Source: Pieris napi (Eukaryota; Arthropoda; Insecta; Lepidoptera; Pieridae). Taken from it: a stretch of DNA of 64,000 nucleotides. This document shows positions 1-12,040 of the stretch, one piece after another. The stretch spans positions 10,749,001 to 10,813,000 of the forward strand of contig NC_062234.1 of assembly GCF_905475465.1 (NCBI RefSeq). Reading direction: 5' to 3'. The notes beneath the pieces are model-generated. The model was given only the letters and a program-made list of their open reading frames with translations. It had not been told where the DNA came from and did no database searches. The position numbers were made by a program, and so were the translations under genes. Each line of letters begins with the position of its first letter. The first letter of the stretch is position 1.

Positions 1-659
1 GTATGGCAACGAAAACTGTGACACGAGAATTTTATATATTAGATGTTCATTAGTGTTCATAGTTAACAAAATGAATCAGAATAAATACATTTCGATTTGA
101 TGTAAGCATTTCATTATTTTTTTTATCTTATCCTTTATTTAGTGTTCCCTTGGGTACCGAGGTTAGTAAACCACTGTATTGAATAACTCAATCATCCAAT
201 GGATCAATCTTATTTATTATGTGTTATTTAGGCGATTATATTTTATATACAGTGTTAAATATTTGAATCTAAAATTGATTTTAAAACGTGTTATTATATC
301 GTTAACTTCCGACAAATATCTTACGAGGCCATAATTTTGTTGACGAATGTTTTAATTATTCAATTACACGTTATATTATATTACAGTACGTCATATGAAA
401 CCACTTTGATGCACTTCACCGACCGTATTAGCATAGGAATATAAGGCTATCACCATATTTGGAACCTAACATTTCTATAGAAGTTAGTCAGGCGTGACGG
501 GTGGTCTTATTTTGTCTCAAGATGTATTAATGTGTATTATTTATATTTCCTACTACCGATATAAGGGGGAATAATCTATGTATGAAACACGTTATGTTTT
601 GACCATAGCAAATTACTACAAATTGTTATTAGTGATGGGCCCTGACTGGTTTTTTGTAT

Positions 660-865
660 ATGTTCAATATCTTGAGAAAACCTAGTACGTGAGACTACTC
701 CGAGGTCGTGCCTTTGAACCCGCGTTCAAATGGCTATTCACCAATTAGATTTTCTGCGCATAATATATATATTATGCGCATAATATATGTGCGTATTATA
801 ATACGTGGTAACGTGACAGCGTGACAGGCACAGAAGGCTGATCACATGTCTAAAAAACTATAAAA
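660..865 (+). mobile_element. Possible SINE remnant interrupted by AT-rich palindromic sequence
   Basis: TCCGAGGTCGTGCCTTTGAA resembles the SINE head and GTGACAGGCACAGAAGGCTG (from about 821) the 3' body; between them lies a TGCGCATAATAT-rich palindromic block. Confidence 0.35.
755..780. repeat. Perfect 26-base palindrome
   Basis: TGCGCATAATATA followed directly by its reverse complement; a degenerate further unit (TAATATATGTGCGTATTATA) follows. Confidence 0.85.
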
Positions 866-3209
866 ATCCAAGCCAAGAGTTTTGGAGTTCCTCTATTCAA
901 TATATTGTTATATAAGTTTAGGTTAGTGGAGTTGTGGAGTTTGTATTTAATGTTATATAAGATTAAGTATAATTATTTGATAAGTGCATTTATTTATTGT
1001 TGTGACGCAAATTAGCTTTATTTAATTCAGTGCAGATATAATACAAATATTTAAAAAAGTAATTCAACTGTATTATTTGCGAATACGTTTGTTTACATTG
1101 AGATACACTTGAGTGCTCATTACATAAAGTTGTTTTTCAAAGAAATGTTATGTTTTTAGTTCTCACATTGCTATCGTATGTATTGTATATTGAACATTGA
1201 TTAGTTAACATAACGTATATTAATGGATTTGAATTGCTAAGTATATATGCTTCAATAAATTCTATCTAAACCACGTTCACAAAATCGCATGAAGACATTG
1301 CATTGAAATATATCTCACAAGTAATGCATATTAAATTAGATTGTTTAATTCGATTGCCAAGTCAATCTATTTATTTTATACATAAAAGATTTTAATATTG
1401 ATATGGTCACTATCAGATTTTGTCAGGTTACTAACTTAAGACTTAACCTTCTGCTTCTTCAAAATTGCTGCAATTATATCATATATATATACAGATACAC
1501 AGATTCATTCACTGCAAATGTAACTTAGTAATATTTTTATGCAGTTGGCATATGTAGAAAACTGGACCGATATTGCATAATAGTTTAAATATTGTTTTTC
1601 CTTGATTTATACACTAAACACTAATTGCATTCCAAATTTGAAGCTTGTTTACTATGGGCACATATTAGGCACTTCTAGTGCCTTAGATTTGACGATCGGT
1701 CAATCAAACTTTGATAAGTTATAATCCTTAAACTTCTAATTCAAATTGTATGAAATTTGAAATATACCGTTTATACAATGCGGGCCGAAAATGAAAATGT
1801 TTCGAGAAAAGGATGGTATGGCCGCGCCGTGTCGCTTTCTTATTTGACTTGGCCGTGCCCCGAAATTTAACATTCGCTAAGAATAGAACCAGGATTCCGG
1901 GCCAAAGATTACGGAATAGTGGATAAAAAAATGATAAAAAGACTTGTACACAAATCGTCTTTGTCCATCTCGTACATATAAAGTATATAGTAAGTACATA
2001 AAAAATACTGCTCCTTTCGGAACCCAGAAATCAATTGCTCGTAAGAAAGAAAGATATTATATATCATACTTGCACATTAAGTCATTGCCATGCATAAATT
2101 GTAGGTTATATTTATATGGGACAGGAATACCACAGGTTGTAATCATTATTGACAGCTGCCTGACAGGTTTAGACACCTGATTGGCATACGAGATGCGACA
2201 TGATCTGGCCACCATCATGATAAGCTCCTATAATTATGAAAACTCACTACCTGTGACTGACTTTGCAGGTCTCATACACAATATAATTTTGGAAATCTTT
2301 TCCTGATTTTAAGTGACGTGACGACTCGAATATTAGATCGATATTTTTCAGAAAGCACTAAATTGTGCCAACAAAAAAGAAAATAAAAACGTACACGCCT
2401 TAGAAAATAAAAATCTTTTCAAAAATTTTATCTTTCGCCTTATTCTACGTTTTTAGAAAAAACTATACTAACAATAGTACAAATTTACTTAATTTAAAAA
2501 CACGAAAAGTATTTTTTTTACTGAAATCTTGAAAACGAAAATATCTTAATATATATTTATTTAATTGAAATACAAAAACACATGTTATAAAAGCGATTAC
2601 TTTGATTAATCAAAATTGCGTTAAATATCTAGTTTGCAGTTTCAGTAAAACAATTACGTTAAAGTAACTGTTATTCCAAGAGTTTGCAAAGAATTTAAAC
2701 AATTGTTTGTTTTACAAACTTAATGTTCGTTCACGGTCGACTGGCACTTGCACCAGATTGCATATTGTTTTGCATCGTATCAATTATTGGGATGTGGCGA
2801 CGATCATTCGATTTCATAGCGTTTTCTTATTGGTTAATCATTTTCAGTTTGAAGTATTTTCATATACATTTAAGGCAGAATTCGTTTCAAGTTCTCGCTG
2901 TTATTATGTACGTTACCTAATAAGTTGTATTTAGTTCAATTCACGAAGCGAGACAGACTATTAAAACGAAATTACACTTTATTATTTGTCTCTTTCTCTC
3001 TCTTTAATATATTTTAGTTTTTGTAAAGAAGGATGTTTTTTCTATCCTTATTCAATTAAATAAAAATAATATTTAAGCCTTTATTTATCCACATCTAGCT
3101 TACATACAATATACAAAAGAAATATTTAATTTTTTATTTTATCTTTTGCTGTCAACCTCATATTTTTGACTAAATTCTTGTATGTATTGTGTATCGCTAC
3201 CGCTATTTT
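866..3209. other. AT-rich non-coding stretch
   Basis: Only short chance frames. A somewhat GC-richer patch lies near 1785-1900 but has no recognisable content. Confidence 0.5.
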
Positions 3210-3425
3210 GAACTGCCCTTGTTTCTCCATCCTTTTGGCCTAGTCCATTTAGTTACTTACCCTTTATTTTTTCGTCTGTAAAATGGGCTATGTGCCGTAC
3301 CCACCATCTCCATTTGAGTTATAGCGCATGTTCCTCAGCGTCTATAATATTCATTAATCCACGGATATCTTAGCTTCTGAGTTTGTCACTTAGTATAATT
3401 CCAAGAATAAACTAAATCTTATGTT
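3210..3425 (-). pseudogene. Degraded RTE-like LINE ORF fragment
   Basis: The minus strand reads LGIILSDKLRS, then DIRGLMNIIDAEEHAL, LKWRWWVRHIAHFTDEKI, interrupted by stop codons. It aligns by eye with the same KIRN..DIR..TKVTD..LKW.W.GHIAR region as the fragment at 54138-54376. Old and inactive. Confidence 0.6.
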
Positions 3426-5894
3426 GAATTAAAAAAGACATTCAAAGCGATAACTAACCTTTTTATAAGGTTGTTGGTATTGTTTGTTTTTCATAAAAAA
3501 TAATAGTCAAAGCACGTAGTAGTTTTGAATAGAATAGTGAACGGAACAAAAGGTTCACGAAAATAATGAATTCGTTTTGACAGACGAATATTTAAATATT
3601 TAAAAGGTGCGCATACGAATTAGATTGACCCATGATTATGTGCATGTTATATCAGTATTTATGTAAAATAGTAACGGTATGAACCTTCCAAAACAAAATA
3701 AATCAATTTAGTCTTAGTATTATTGTGAATACACGTCCTTGCATTTGTTCCGGTATAATAATACCAAATATTTCTTCTCCTGTATTCGTAAAGCATCAAA
3801 TTCGAAAATGGAACGCAACGTCTGTGACCGTAGCATTTAAATTAAAATATTAGAAAGTTACTTACGTAACATTTACATAATATTTTCAGCCAAATTTAGG
3901 AAAAATAAATTAAATAGAATCGTGAATTCATAATATTAATATCCCACGAAATTGCCAGTTATATCAGGCCAATATTCACAATCACATCGTGAGGTCGAGC
4001 TAGAGCAAACATTCAGATAGCAACGTTTACGTATGATAATATCATATGGGAATAGAAATTCCTACCTGAGTCTAACCGTCATCGCGACGCCTTGAAATCA
4101 CAAAAAAATCATTTCCTTTAAATTCCATTGAGACCTCCGACACGGAGACCCTTTGTACACTCCTCCTAATGCCCTTAGCGACCTTTTTTTGTCGATTGGA
4201 TAAGGTTGGTTTGCGAGTTTGAAGCTAATTAGAAACTTTACGTAACTGTCTAAAGGAATTTTAGTGGTCAACTTTTTGCTTGAAAGTAGTTCTTATCGTA
4301 TATAAAAGTTAATGTCATCTATCTCAGACGTTCATGACTTATAATTACAACTGCAAACTTTTGATTAGCGCGCTTCGGCTAAGTGTACGGTTTTTTTGGA
4401 CTTTGAATGACACTGCATTGAATTATTTAACCTTCTTATAAACCTTAAGATCTTATAGTAGAGGCCTGGTAATATGATTTGACATAGGTGACATGGTTTG
4501 CGGTCAACCCTTAGAGACATAAATGAAAAAAACTGAAAACGCCGATAATAAAGCAACATGACCCGTCCATTTTGTGTCGTCAATTAAATAAGTTATGCAA
4601 TATTAGTAGTTCAGAGAAATTATGTTTTCGTTTGCTTTGTTCAATTTGAATCCCAAAAAGTAGTGAAACTCATTATCATTGTCATCTTAGAACCAACCTA
4701 GCTAGGTTTCTAAGAATATAAAAATGCCATTAAATGGAGTTTGTGTGATATACAATAAAAATAATACCCTAAAGTATGATATGAATATGATAATAAAGCA
4801 GAATCGATTGGCCGATGTCAGTAAAGTTGCGTTGTCCTTGTGACCTTGTCGATGTGCAAACAGCTTTATCAGTGAGAGTATTTGTGCGGGCGTGGTCTGT
4901 TTAACATTAATACTTGGTGAGTGCGTAAATATCGCATTAGCATTTTCTTTTTATAACAAATGGGCAGGAGGCTCATCTGATATTAAGTGATACCATGGAC
5001 CGATTGCCAGAAGGCTCGGAAGTGCGTTGCCGGCATTTAAAAAAAAACTAATAAGCATCAGATATTGTTTACACTTTACATTAAAAATCTTACCGAAACT
5101 TGTGTGTTTAACCACGTTTTGATAGAAAGTATCGGAAGCTAGATACGAGTGAACCCTATGCCTTTGGGGACAATAGTTGTGCGAATACCATTATGAATAG
5201 ATACAAAAACTACAATGAGCAGTCCGCATTTGGTTCTCACGATGCTGGGCAGATGGGATAACATGAGAACTACATGCAATTTACGCACTAATGGGTAACT
5301 ACAGGCAGCCGCAAATGGTTCTAATTTACTACGATTCGTATCCCAGGCCTGATGCAATTGTAGCTATTTTAAATAGGTTTTACTTTACTGGCTCTATTTC
5401 AACTTGCTCTGATGATATAGACTGCCTATGATTGCGTAATGATCCACCTACAGTACGCATTATCCTCAATAGATGCGTTTGCTTTGCTTTTTATATCTTA
5501 TTATTAAGAGTTTGTTAGTTTTGTTCCTTGAAGTCTCTCGGCCGCGTCCGTCTGTATGAACAACCGAACAGATTTCTATTCAGTTTCTACTAATAGTGAG
5601 TGTGACTCCTATGATTTATGTAAGCAAACTCTTACATAAAACATGCCTAGATTTAAGTTTAAATATCAAATATATATTCTTTAAAATTAAAACGTTACGC
5701 TCACTTATTATTAATGTGCCTTTGTTCGATTCCTTAGATATTTATTACATGCTATTGAATGCGAGCGGTGCATAAAGGTACTGCCAAAAAGTTCTATTGC
5801 GTATTATTCTTCTTATTATACCTACATGTTATTGTTAAGTAGGTTATCCTGTCCTGATGGTCCATGGAATGCTCAGTAGGTAGTATAACTACGT
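3426..5894. other. Non-coding stretch
   Basis: Apart from the dispersed repeat at 4952-5042, I see nothing I can name. Confidence 0.5.
4952..5042 (+). repeat. Lepidopteran dispersed repeat (GGCAGGAGGCTCATCTGAT type), copy 1
   Basis: GGGCAGGAGGCTCATCTGAT, then TAAGTGATACCATGGAC and GTGCGTTGCCGGC match 42365-42500. The form resembles the LEP1-like group in moth genomes; that link is from memory. Confidence 0.6.
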
Positions 5895-6115
5895 AAGAAG
5901 TGTTGGCATGTGTGTGCCTCTGAACCCTGAGGTAGTGGATTCGAATCACGGATAGACCTCAAAGAAATTTTCTTTGTATGTGCACGTTTAACAGTTCCTC
6001 GTACGGCGAAGGAGATGGAAATCATCATTCGTAACTTGACGCTAAGAAAAAAATCAGGAAACATATACAGAAATCTAAGGCTAACCTAGAGGTAGCACCA
6101 CTGGTCTTTTGTAAC
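5895..6115 (+). mobile_element. Highly diverged SINE
   Basis: Retains the order of the SINE landmarks: CCCTGAGGTAGTGGATTCGA, TTCTTTGTATGTGCACGTTT, ACAGAAATCTAAGGC and AGCACCACTGGTC. Confidence 0.5.
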
Positions 6116-6126
6116 CATCATGTTAC

Positions 6127-6362
6127 ATCGTTTCTCTAGCGGGAGGTCGCGACCCTTGGGGAGGTCGAGTTTGTTAAAAATTAATAAATACAAACTACAA
6201 ATAGGTGCAAAAGATTCGTTTAATAAAGGAATGAATATTATAGTGTAGAGTTATAAAACTAAATTATAATTCTACACTAACGGGGTCGCAAGACTGTATT
6301 ACCTACTTAACTTTTTGGCTTTTTCGTGGGTCGCGAATAAAAATGGTTAAGAAACGATGCGT
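6127..6362. mobile_element. Possible hAT-like MITE
   Basis: ACATCGTTTCT on the left pairs with AGAAACGATGCG on the right, and both ends have a nearby GGGTCGCG or GTCGCGACCC motif typical of some hAT MITEs. TIRs are short and diverged. Confidence 0.35.
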
Positions 6363-7471
6363 TATAGGAACAGTTGGGTTCTTTGGTCCTTACCAACAGC
6401 GCAAATGATAGTTACGTTGCCGCACACTACACTCAATATTCCGTGGAAAACCCGTAGCTTATTACCCGTAGAACAGAGTTCGAGCAGTTCGAGTTTTCAC
6501 AGAAAAGTTTATGTCACATCAATAGTATTGGTTTATACCGAGATAGTAAAAACAGTCTTGAATAATATAAGATCAACATAAGTATAGTCTAACTGAAGCC
6601 ATATTCAAGGCCCTGAAGTATTGATTAATTATTGAACCTCGACCTACGTCGTAATTATGACACTTGTATGACACTGAAACAATAAAGAAATATGCTACAT
6701 TCGAGCTAACAAAACACTTAAAATATATATATGTATATAAAGATAAATTGTATCTTTATCAGCATCGTCTTAAGCAGAATTCAAATCCTCGCAAAGCCAT
6801 TTTTGGTTTATATCCCGTACGGTATCTGCAGCGGTTTGATTACCGTTACCTTAACTACCGCGAGTTACAAACTAACTTGTCTTTGAATAATCATAACACG
6901 TTTAAAGAAATGACAACGCGAAACACAGCTTTGAGACAATAAATTGATGTAAAAATATGCATTCTAAGGGCTGAACTATGCTTCGGGAGTTTTGCATTAC
7001 TAACTATCAAAATATAATAATCACACCAATAATCTAATAATATTCACTGATGCTTTATTGTTAGCTGCTGCTACTAGATCAGTTCTTTGATAGAATCGCC
7101 TAACTGATATGTGTTTTTGTATGTAATGCTCGCGAGTTTCCTGTACATAAGTCATTTGATGAAGCGCAGACGTTGTTTGTCAGAAATTTTGCTATAATAC
7201 TTTAGTGAACTTTCTTCCACAGCGGAAATATTTTACGTCGAGACTTATAAATAATATGAATATGGACGCGATTGTTTTTGTATTATTGTTAGGCACCGAA
7301 GTAATCTAGTATTGTACATTGTCATACTAAACGCAATGTTATTATAAGTAACCTTCAAAGGTGAAGTCACTCTAGGCTTAAGTGTTATGTGGTCTTGTAA
7401 ACTGAAATGTGCACGTGTAAATTATGCGCATTACACCTGTAATTAAAATTAATATTTTTGTTAAACTAATG

Positions 7472-7758
7472 AGGGAGCGTTCAAGTATTACATAACGAAT
7501 TTTGGGAGGGGGGTGGGGGTTCATTTTGTAAAACGTTACGCTGCGGGGCGGGGATTGAATTACACGTTATTGTTAATATTATTTTCGACTTACACCACAT
7601 AATAGTAACTGAAGAGTCACTAGGTGGTCACGAAACGTTTTACTTTACTTGGGTACAGTACTGTACTTGGGTACTGAAAAACGTTACGGCGAGTTACATG
7701 GGGGAGGGGGGGTCAATAATCTCCAAAAATTGCGTTACGTAATACTTGAACGCTACCT
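7472..7758. mobile_element. TIR element (MITE), 287 bp
   Basis: The left end AGGGAGCGTTCAAGTATTAC and the right end, in reverse AGGTAGCGTTCAAGTATTAC, continue to pair for about 35 bases with a few mismatches. The interior holds G-rich runs near 7505-7525 and 7700-7715 and a GTACAGTACTGTAC palindrome. No clear duplication at the edges. Confidence 0.7.
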
Positions 7759-8256
7759 GAAGAAGCCTAATTTTTATTTAGCTTATACGACTCTAAAGCG
7801 GCAATAATCAGAAGTAAAGAATACAGTCGGGAAGGCCCGTTCAACCAAATCAATCTACGATAAGCCTTTTTAAAATTATGTGAATAGTTAAAGCTAAATT
7901 GTATATTACTAGATTACACTATAGGCGTATTAATTGTATTGATTTGCATACGGTAATTTATTGGTATAATTAAATATTCTTGGATATCATTTTAGGTTAT
8001 CAAATGAGATTACGATGTCAAATCAAAGTCAATGGCTATCTTCATCTGGTGACCTTGTTTTGACGACACGACAGTAACTTTAGTGTCTTAAAGCTTTCTG
8101 AAAACGTTGAGAAATTAAAAATGTTAAGTTTTTAATATCAACTCTAAAAGACTTAATAAAGTAGTTTTAATATTACATTTTTTTTACATACCTTTTTATA
8201 AAAAAAAAAATAAATAATTTACCCTAATAATAACTCTATTTGCACTAATTTATGAG

Positions 8257-8548
8257 CAGTGTTAGCCTAGTGTCTTCAGTGAGTGACTCCCATCCCTGAG
8301 GTCGTAGGTTCGATCCCCGGCTGTGCACCAATGGACTTTTTTTATATGTGCGTATTTAACATTCGTTCGAACTATGGAGGAAAACATCGTAAGGAAACCG
8401 ACTTGCCTTAGACCCAAAAAGTCGACGGCTTGTGTCAGGCACAGGAAGCTGATCACCTACTTGCCTATTAGATTGACAAATGATTATGAAACAGATACAT
8501 AAATCTGAGGGTCAGACCTAAAAAGGTTGTAGCCCCACTGATTTTTTA
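8257..8548 (+). mobile_element. tRNA-derived SINE, best preserved copy
   Basis: Starts with a tRNA-like head: A-box-like TTAGCCTAGTGT near 8261 and a consensus B box GGTTCGATCCC at 8307-8317, as for RNA polymerase III promoters. The body runs through a TATGTGCGTATTTAACATTC segment and GGCACAGGAAGCTGATCACC to a tail ending CCACTGATTTTTTAT. At least seven diverged relatives are in the window, so I use this copy as the reference. Confidence 0.85.
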
Positions 8549-10834
8549 TAGTAGTTTATTACTATTTCTAAAAATATTTATTTTCATTATTTGGTTTACA
8601 AAAGTATTGATAAACCTAAGATATAACCAACGTTTTACAAAAACTACAAACATCACGAATGACACGCCCTTGAAATTAATGAATAAATTATAAACAGTTT
8701 CCTTTAGTTCTAATTGATGTAATGAATAAATCAAAGTACAAAGACTTATTTGTATCTAAGACGGCTCCCGATAACCTTTCACTCAACCATTTCAATAATT
8801 TTATTATATCATGGAGAACGTAGGTGATTAAACCATTTGAAATTAGCTGAGAGTTATTATTTGGAACTTGTTTGTTGTAGAGAAAACAGATATATTTAGA
8901 TATTAATTTAATTTGAATATTTTTATTTTTTTGACATTTTAAATATGACCTGCACATTAATTGGGGATAGGAATAGTCCTTCACAAGTTCCGGATTGTTG
9001 TACAAGCATTTGCGTAAATATGTTTAAGCCTTAGCGGTACATGCCGAAATAATGCTTTAAAACTTATTTACTATAAGAAAAGTGTTGAAAAATTGGGACT
9101 TTTCAATACTTATTATTAGTTTTTTTATATACCAAGCTATAGACAAAGCTATAAAGAACGCTATTCACGTGACCGAAATACCTAAGATAAGATTAAGTTG
9201 CAAAATCCTTTTGATATTTAATTTAATTAGCCTGAATAAACGTATGTTCACAAGTTTCTCCGGTTAAGCAACCGTTACGAGTCAAAGGCCGTGACGTGCG
9301 ATCATACGATATTTTACCTGCTCAGTAATGTGGTATTCAAACATCTGTTGCTATCCTATTATTATAAGGGATTTTTATAAAACCTTCATTGATCAGCTGC
9401 CTTTCTTTGAAATCGAAGGAAACCGACTTTTTATACTATAATGATTTATATTTGGAAATAAATAATAGTCTGTAATCTTGTTGGATTCAGTCGACTACAT
9501 ATTAGGGTCTGGCTTAACTTATATTCTGTTTTAGAATAATTGCTACTTATCTTGGTTTTTTGTATCATCTGCTTACTTATTGTGCAGTTTCGTAACTCAA
9601 TTATATTCTCATTTAACATTATAATTTTTAAAGGTAAATAGAATATTACTATCCCATGTCTGCCAATCTGAAAATATTATTTCTTCAAACCCGCCTTGTG
9701 TGTATTTGTTTTTTTTTGGGAAATGCATTGCGCATACCCGCCTCCGTGCTATACACTATGTTTAGTTAAGTCGACGCTAAGGCGTAGATATCTGTAGGAA
9801 CAGGATTGTCGATTGCACCAGTCCTACACAAATGTCAAATACAACAGCTTAAGCGTAATTTTTTAAATTTTACAATTCAATGTCATGTTACTAAACTAAA
9901 TATTTTTTGTTACAGTAGTGCAAGAAGTGGGATGCCATAAACGCCGAGCCTGTTTAAATTGAGTAAGTATTAATTTCAATATTTAATTATCTACCTAATT
10001 ATTAAGAGGTTTACAGCGTCATTATTCCTAATTATATTTTTGTTCGTTGATTGTGATAAATAATTGTATTATCTCGCGAACATTCACCCTTAGCTAAGAT
10101 ATTATGGTATGTTTTGTCTCCTTTATCTATTAACAAAATGAAATGAGAGAAACAAGTACAACAATAGAAGTTGTCAAGATTTGAGACTTGCATCTGTATT
10201 GGAACCTACTCTTTAATTCTTTTTATACATATAGTAATAGGGTATGTTTTATATTTATTATTTTTTCTTATTTATGCTTAACAGAAATCTCTTGCATCAT
10301 ACTCATGCACCTAAATAAAATATTGTTTACCTTATAATTAATTAAATTATAAAACTTTTTAACACCTGATAAAGTAATAATTAACCTTGATAAGAATATT
10401 ATGTATTATCAGAACAATTACTAAAAGTGTTTATAAAATTTTAATGAGAGTACTCGTCTGAAAGGTTATCGTTAAAAAACATAGTGCGACACGTTATCTT
10501 ACAAAATACCTAAAATTATTCAAGGATTTAAATAACGTGGCTTAGTCGTTTCCAATACACTTTTGCAACAAGAGTTTAAGTAACTTATTCGTTACACAAA
10601 ATAATTAATTGGTTTATTTATTCGCAATACAAAATTCAAAGGAAATGATAATGCTAATTGTCACGTCACTTTCTTACAAATTCATAATTTACAATCTTTT
10701 AGCGATAGTGTGTCTCGCCTGTCGCATTATAGTTTTGTCTAGACTAGAGTTTGCCAACGTGGGGCTCACGTCGCATAGGGGGGGCAATTAGATTGTTAAG
10801 GGGGGAAAGTCGTAAATGGATCCGACTTTTTTAT
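8549..10834. other. Non-coding stretch
   Basis: Apart from the candidate exon at 9916-9962, only a G-rich scrap near 10740-10815 (GGGGGGGCAATTAGATTG) that may be a hAT-type remnant. Confidence 0.45.
9916..9962 (+). other. Candidate small exon, possibly 5' UTR of the windpipe-like gene
   Basis: A T-rich tract ending TTACAG precedes and GAGTAAGTAT follows 47 bases that are less AT-rich than their surroundings. All frames reach a stop, so it would be non-coding. The windpipe-like gene needs an upstream 5' exon on this strand, but 12.5 kb separates them. Confidence 0.3.
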
Positions 10835-10975
10835 TGATTTATTTTATTTATTTACACTTCGTTGCAATAAAAATAAAAGAAACACAAATAACACAATACA
10901 TAAAAATTATAAGGGATGCAACGGTCGGCCTTATCTCTAATAAGCGATCTCTTCCAGACAACCCTAGTTAAAGAG
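10835..10975 (-). repeat. Antisense 3' tail of a non-LTR element
   Basis: Shares a core (GGCCTTATC..TAA/CCAAGCGATCT followed by GACAACCC or GGCAACCC) and a TTTATTTACACTT tail with 18285-18412, at the same spacing. In reverse orientation it has the form of a lepidopteran LINE 3' UTR ending in TAAATAAATAAA. Confidence 0.5.
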
Positions 10976-11704
10976 AAAAATTTAGATTTTCATTATATAT
11001 TTTTAAAACGTTATTGTGTTTCGTGCACAATTTCCTAGTGATTTCTTCCTAAAACCTATTATTTAAGTTTCTTAACTGAACAATTCAATGTTTAATATGA
11101 AAAATTATGTACATTCATATGAATTTTAGAAAGGCTAAGAGAAACACTGGTAGACTCTTCTCTAAAATATTATACTGATTACATAACTCATAGTATTGAA
11201 TACTATTTAGACTGTTATAATTAAAAACAAAAGCTGCATGACTTACAAGCAATTGTCTTTTTAATTAAACAATAGTATTAATACGATCATCATATAATTT
11301 TTCGCAAAACAAATGATTCAAATTCTAGTCACAGATTACGTACACAGAAGTGACATCAGATCACACCTACATAAAGATGAGTCAGATACGTTTTAAATAT
11401 TCATTTTTAAAAAAAACATTGAAGAATGAGTATGAATTCGTCTTTAAAATATTTCTCTTATAGTAAAAGTATCTAATGTATTTCCGCTACAATGTCACTG
11501 TGTCACCCTTTTTGCACGCGAGTATAAAAATTCTAAATTTATTCTGCTGCATTTCCCTTAGGTTGTTTTCTCTTGGCAATCGCAGACATATGCTAGACAT
11601 GCAACGAACATTTGGTTATTATTTAGTAGTTAGCCTAGGTAGGTCCGAAAAACAAATCCAGGGCTGTAGCCCTTGGTCTTGCACTCAGATAAAGTAAAAA
11701 GTAA

Positions 11705-11945
11705 AGTAAAAGTAAAAAATCATTTAATCTTATAGGTAATAATGTACACTTATGACTCGTCAGTAAAGAAACACATATTAATGCTTCTAATTTTACATTT
11801 ACTGCCAGTTCTCAAATCAAGGGCGTAGAGCGCAAGAGAAGAACTGGCAATAAACTCTCCGCCACTCTTTTTAATCGCCACTTTTTTTTTACATAATTTT
11901 TGTAAGGAGCTGCAACCATTACACCATGTTCCATGTATATCTGTT
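11705..11945 (-). repeat. Dispersed LINE 3' terminus, copy 1
   Basis: About 200 bases match 41745-42020 closely, including CTGCCAGTTCTCAAATCAAG, GAAGAACTGGCAATAAACTC and a poly(T) run. In minus orientation it ends in an AT-rich tail. The short minus-strand frame (IKKSGGEFIASSSL) is shared by both copies and is probably part of the repeat. Confidence 0.7.
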
Positions 11946-11966
11946 GCTTTATCTTTAATGGGCAAG

Positions 11967-12040
11967 TACGTCAGCCTTCTGTGCCTGACAGTGTGTCGAG
12001 TTTTGGGTCAAAAGCATGCAGGTTTCCTTACCGTACCAGA
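11967..12040 (-). mobile_element. SINE fragment, minus orientation
   Basis: Matches the central body in reverse (CAGCCTTCTGTGCCTGACAG, AGGTTTCCTTACCGT). Truncated on both sides; abuts the LINE terminus at 11705-11945. Confidence 0.5.
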
